Below are positions 59,377 to 64,000 of a DNA stretch of 64,000 nucleotides, piece by piece (the first letter of the stretch is position 1; each line of letters starts with the position of its first letter). A model generated the notes under the pieces. That model saw nothing but the letters and a program-made list of their open reading frames with translations, searched no databases and was not told the origin of the DNA. A program made the translations under genes and the position numbers. This stretch comes from Sequoia sempervirens. Taxonomy: Eukaryota; Streptophyta; Pinopsida; Cupressales; Cupressaceae. Location: the NCBI GenBank assembly GCA_007258455.2, contig VDFB02275659.1, positions 1 to 64,000 on the forward strand. Reading direction: 5' to 3'.

Positions 59377-59750
59377 ATTGCATGTCAAGGAAAATTTTCA
59401 TTTTACTACATTTGTTGTAAATTTATGAAAATTTGTTGCATTTTAGTATTTAAGATTATCAAATTTGTAGGTGCATTGCATGTATTTTTTGAAACATTAT
59501 ATAACGGATAAATTTCATATCATTTTTTTCAAAAATTAAAAAACCTAGGTTGTTACAACACATTACAAATCTATAAGGCAAGTAGTAGCATGTTTTCTTT
59601 TCAAATATGTGGTTTTGATATGGTAAAGCATGGCTTGCATAAGTACAATCTCCCTACTTATGAGTACAATATAGGGAAAATAAGTGAGGTCATTAACAAA
59701 CATGTTAATCATTATCCCAATATCTTTCAAAATTACGAGAGTACCTTGAT

Positions 59751-60310
59751 GCAAGAGAATGAAATCATTGACACATTTCTTAATACAACTCTGCCTATCC
59801 TTCACTCATCTCTTAATATCTCTCCTACTTGTGAGAGTATTTTGGTGCAAGAGGATGCAATCATGGACAATCATGACAATCATAATTGTTCTTCTCCCAA
59901 TACCTCTCCTACTTGAGACGAAGGTATCTCGGTGTTAGAAGACCCAATTATTGAGTCATGAGAATCTTGTTATTTATCTCCTAAAACCTCTCCCACTCAA
60001 GAAGATATTATGGTGCAAGAAGATGAAATCATTGACACATTTCTTAATATCACCTTGCCTTGTTTTCATTCATCTTCCAAAATCTCTCCCATTTGTGAGG
60101 ATGATTTGATAAAGAGGATGTAATCATTGAAAATCATGACAATCATAGTTGTTCTTCTCTCCATACCTCTCCTACTTGTGATGAAGGTACCTTGGTGTTA
60201 GAAGACCCAATCATTGAGCATCATGAGAATCTTGTTTGTTTCTCTCCCCCCACCTCTCCTACTTAGGAAGATATTGTTAGGAAAGAGGATGAAATCATTG
60301 ATAAATTTCT
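59751..60310 (+). repeat. Tandem repeats of about 265 bp in the Tat-type coding region
   Basis: GATGAAATCATTGA-type starts recur at 59757, 60022 and 60288. Each full unit carries LPxLHSS/CFHSS, NISPTCE/KISPICE, then DNHDNHNCSS-like, SPNTSPT and a VLEDPIIE segment. About 2.1 units are present. The protein would have been a string of acidic repeats. Confidence 0.82.
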
Positions 60311-60469
60311 CAAAAGAGATGGTAAGATGGCTTTCTTAGATGACGATACTAAATTCACCTTAAATACCCCTCAATAGAAGATCATGAAAAAGAAGTCAAA
60401 TCCATTGAGGTTATGAATGCATAATTGGCCATTAGGTCTCCTTTGATTATTAGACCTACAAAAACTTCT

Positions 60470-60600
60470 TTTACACCTCCTAGAAGTCCTCTAATTATTG
60501 GACCTCCTAAAAGTACTATAATTATTGGACCTCCTAAAAGTATTCTAATTATTGGACCTCCTAACTCACCTCTCATTAGAGGACCTCCTAAACCTCATGG
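60470..60600 (+). repeat. 30-bp minisatellite coding for a Pro-rich repeat
   Basis: Units such as CTAATTATTGGACCTCCTAA repeat about four times with a period of 30 bp. In frame they give PLIIGPPKS, TIIIGPPKS, ILIIGPPNS, PLIRGPPKP. The frame is open (60425-60634), so the period keeps the reading frame. Confidence 0.85.
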
Positions 60601-61380
60601 GCATATCTCAAGCTTTGCAAAAATAACTTACTAGTAATCATGTGTCGCATCAACCAAAACATCATACAATAGCTCACACATATAACACTAAAAATAAAAA
60701 GAAACCAAGACAAATGCAAGCCATTTCATCATCAATATGATTCCCACAACATGTTTTATCTATTGCCCCTCCTTTACCTCGACACAATGGGAAGGAGTAT
60801 GACCTTGTAGAACAACTTTTCAACACTCCTGCTAAGATCTCCCTTTGGGATTTGATTCAAACACCACCTACTTAACATGGCATGCTTCAAAATTATTTGC
60901 AAAAATGTCATCCCTCCTAGTGCACAACCAATTGATGTTGCAACTTTGATTGAGAATATGAATTTTCCTATTACATGGACATTATCTTTCATCAAAGTGA
61001 ATTACCTCCTTTGGAAATGCAAAAATAAAATGATACTTTGATGATACTAGTTTCTATTAACAAGGTTGGGATTAGGCATACCCTCGTTGACAATGGTTCA
61101 ATTGTAGTGTGAACCTTTTGGATAGAACTAGGGTGGATAAGGCTAAAATTCAACCAACTGATTTGTCTATTCATGGTTTTGACAATGTGGGAAAACAACT
61201 ACTTGGTGTGATAAGATTAGCCAATCAAGATTAGTTAGGTGACGTTATAAACCCCTCTCCATGTCAACCCTCATAATCTTTCATATAATATTCTCTTGGG
61301 TAGACCACAAATTCATAAAATGAATGGAGTACATTCAATGTTGCATTGTCTAATTGTAGTACCCCTCCATGTTTCACCTT

Positions 61381-64000
61381 GTTGATCGGTTAGTTTGTCA
61401 GCGTTGTTTTGATCTTATTTTTGGACTTCATTTTGTGGTTGGGTTTTGTTTGGAATTTAGTTCATTTAGTTATGATTTGTTTGGAAAATGCTTCTATTTA
61501 TTGCCATAATAAAATATAATTAGTTACTTGAGAAGGAGCTATAATCATTGTTTATGATCTAAGTAATAATATTATTAGTTGCTTATAATAAGGACTATTT
61601 TCTTAAATAGATATAAAATTAAGTATTAAATGTAAATAAAGAATAAACGAATTACTCAAAACAATTAGTTATTTAGTGGGATATAATTAATGCATGAGTG
61701 TTTTGGTTTGTAATAAATTTCTTTCTTTGGAAATGCTCATTAAAGTTTTAAATGAATCTTGATGGTGGAAAAAATGGTGCTATTATTAGAAGGGCACATT
61801 CAATTCATTTCATTCACTATGAAGCTCAATCAATATTTTTTTACTAGGATAGGGCATTGAAAGGTAATCGCCATCTTTGGTGATCTGGCATGGATATCTT
61901 GTGGATGATCATGCTTGAGAGGGGGCCATCGAATTTCCTCCTCTACATAGTTTCTTTTGTAATGGGGGATTGGTCATTATGATGCAACAAGTGACCATCA
62001 TTCAGCTTGATTGCAAGAATTCCCATACCCATACCTCCTGCTTGAACCCTCACTTAGAACTAACTCTTGAAATCACATTGCACAACTATGACTGAGATTG
62101 TCTGGTGCTTTGCTCCATCACTCAACATAGGCAATGCCTCTTTTCCTGAAAAAGAGTCACACATGTGGATTTCAAGATTACTAGAAGGTTTTCCTTGATG
62201 GAAACAATGGTAGGTGAATCTAATGGATGCGTCAAGCAACAATGCAACCACATTTAACATTGGTATCTTTGGTAGGAAAAATTAGGTATGGAAATGGAAG
62301 ATAAACTCAATATTTGATTTCATTTGATGAGATTTCTTTCCTTTTTGTCATTTGCATGTCAAGATTTCATGGAATAGTGTAGCATGTAAATAGCATTCCA
62401 TCGAATGTGGATACCTCTTTTCTATGATTAGATAAGTTTCCTTTTATATTTGTTAACGAGTGTCAAGTTGGGTCATGTTTGAATCAAGCTAAAGAAAAAG
62501 GTTATGAAGATATATCCTTATCTTTTGCCGAATGAGTAACCTTGACTCTATACTCATATTTCAATGTGCTTTGTATATATGTGGCTAATTACCCAAGCAA
62601 CCATTTTTCTCTTCTTAGGGATTCGAGGGGGTATCAATATTGAAATAAAAGTTCTTAATGTAAGCTTGACAGTGGCAAGTCAGTTTGTAGCACCTGAGAG
62701 AGATTAATCATTCCCTCATTATTAACCATGTAGAAGAAGTCTCACCTGACAAGCCTTATGCTCTAAGATTTAGCAATATGATAAATGTGAGATTAATCCT
62801 TTAAGAAGGGGGGTGGGATTGCAGGTAGTTGGGATTCTACCTTAAATAGCTTGCATAACATCTTGTATCAAGCTCTTGCACCTAGAAACTCTAAACCCTA
62901 ATATATTTAAACCTAATTTTCTTTTAATGTGAATAGACTGAAGCAGAAGCTATAGAAAGACAAGTTTGTCATGGTATCCTTCCCTTCTCAACTACCATTT
63001 GGCAGGATTTTGGAATATCTTCCTTGAGGTTAGAAGTCGATAGCTAAGCATTATTTTGTTTACCTTGAATGAGCCCTAGATTGTTGAAGGCATGAACAAG
63101 TGTTGAATTTGGTATCAAATCTTGATCACTTTACTTCCATGCTCTACCAAAACTATTTGCGCAAACTCAACTATTATGCCTAGATGGGAGTTGCTTCATT
63201 AATTTGGATATATGATTTATGTGCATTTATTTACTGAGCAAGCCACTCTTTAGTTTCTTTCATTTCACAACACCAATTATCCCTCGAATGTTGCCCATCT
63301 CTAATGATGGAAAAGAGGGTCTCATCTTGTGGAGCCTACCCAAAGGCTCTTATAAAACTTTATCAGCATGAGACTTTATGCAAGACGTATTTTTCCTTCT
63401 GCCTATGTTAGCCAAGCTGATACCTCTAACTTTGTTTAGCTTTCCATTTTTTTGGTGTACATGTATTGTCTCCTACATGAGAAGCACATTCCACCTTCTT
63501 GGGCTTTGCTTAATTGTTATGTTCTTCCCTCGATCCTTTCCATACTACCTGCAAGACTCTGTATGCTTGACACTAAGGGTGATGGAGACCTATAGTGAAA
63601 TGTCACTCTCAATGCAATAGTTTGCTAATGATTAAGTAGTTGTGTTTAAGCATTCTATTCTGTCAAGTCTCTGTAGCATCTAATTTTGAATTAAGTAGCA
63701 AATATAAAAGAGCCATATCTAGATGAAATTTGCAACTTTACTATCATCCTGAAAATGATTAAGACATTTGATATTCAAGTTTTGGCTTTGTAGGCATCAA
63801 CTTGTATTCTTTTCTAATGCATGGAATAAGTTATTGAGGAGATAATCTTAGATTTGTTTTAAATAGATATAACATCTATAGGTTGAGAGAATAATTTAAG
63901 TATTCACCTAGTTTTATGTAAACCCCCCGGGATATATTGTGAATTAGCCTTCTATTTAGTGATAAGATTTGGTTATTGTACTATCGAATTGTCTTATAAA
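61381..64000. other. Unassigned DNA to the window's right edge
   Basis: No gene, LTR end or repeat pair recognised in either strand. Short open frames (for example 62060-62260 minus, 63378-63620 plus) show no domain. Confidence 0.45.

Larger units (their letters stand above)
59550..61380 (+). pseudogene. Tat-type gypsy gag/protease region
   Basis: Recognisable blocks near the end: LPRHNGKEYDLVEQLF, then TPAKISLWDLIQT at about 60824, the segment before protease in Tat/Ogre-type polyproteins. Then comes TLVDNGS at 61083, an aspartic-protease site with Asn in place of Thr or Ser (common in this group), and YNILLGRPQIHKMNGVHSML near 61280. The earlier part (59590-60370) is repetitive and acidic with no domain that I know. 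Stops and frame changes occur throughout. RT and later domains are not found before the window ends, so the element is truncated at about 61380. Confidence 0.72.

Noticed and set aside
60382..60576. 64-codon minus-strand frame with repeated GGPII units
   Set aside because: It is the reverse-strand shadow of the 30-bp minisatellite in the plus-strand Tat-type frame.

Overview
This window looks like nuclear DNA of a land plant with a large, repeat-rich genome. A seed plant, perhaps a gymnosperm, fits best, but nothing seen fixes the species. The support is a plant-type RPL26 gene with three GT-AG introns and a telo-box upstream, decayed copies of plant-only families (a UDP-glycosyltransferase with a PSPG box, the chloroplast thioredoxin-like protein CDSP32, an EDS1/PAD4-type lipase-like gene), and old nested retrotransposons primed by initiator tRNA-Met. 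There is no operon, CRISPR array or prokaryotic feature.

Layout. 1-4.3 kb: a Ty3/gypsy RT scrap and a UGT pseudogene. 4.3-9.65 kb: a defective Copia element on the minus strand with both LTRs, a PBS and a 5-bp target duplication. 10.9-15.8 kb: a Copia-type LTR next to a badly decayed Reina-like gypsy polyprotein (gag, PR, RT, RNase H, IN, C-terminal tail). 17.5-24.5 kb: low-copy DNA with three local tandem duplications and two adjacent dead genes (CDSP32, EDS1-like). 26.2-27.3 kb: the only gene that reads as intact, RPL26 on the minus strand. 29.3-29.7 kb: a 391-bp miniature LTR element (SMART/TRIM type). 30.3-36.2 kb: a plant L1 LINE with a 19-bp target duplication, poly(A) tail and RNase H domain. 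38.3-39.1 kb: a Copia integrase scrap. 40.45-56.81 kb: a tandem gypsy chromovirus of the form LTR-internal-LTR-internal-LTR, bounded by one target duplication (CATCT) and invaded by other elements. 57.16-57.36 kb: a tRNA-derived SINE with a 13-bp target duplication. 58.0-61.4 kb: an LTR and the gag/protease part of a Tat-type gypsy element. The last 2.6 kb is unassigned.

How the parts relate. Apart from RPL26 I see no gene likely to make a working host protein. The rest is a record of transposition: Copia inside older DNA, a solo LTR inside an unidentified insertion inside chromovirus copy A, and a Tat-family LTR fragment inside chromovirus copy B. Several target duplications are still exact by eye (ACGCC, CTTTT, AGTAA, CATCT, a 19-mer and a 13-mer), so element limits can be given to the base. 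I found no convincing new functional system. The most notable structures are the dimeric chromovirus, the 391-bp miniature LTR element and the unidentified insertion at 43.0-48.5 kb.
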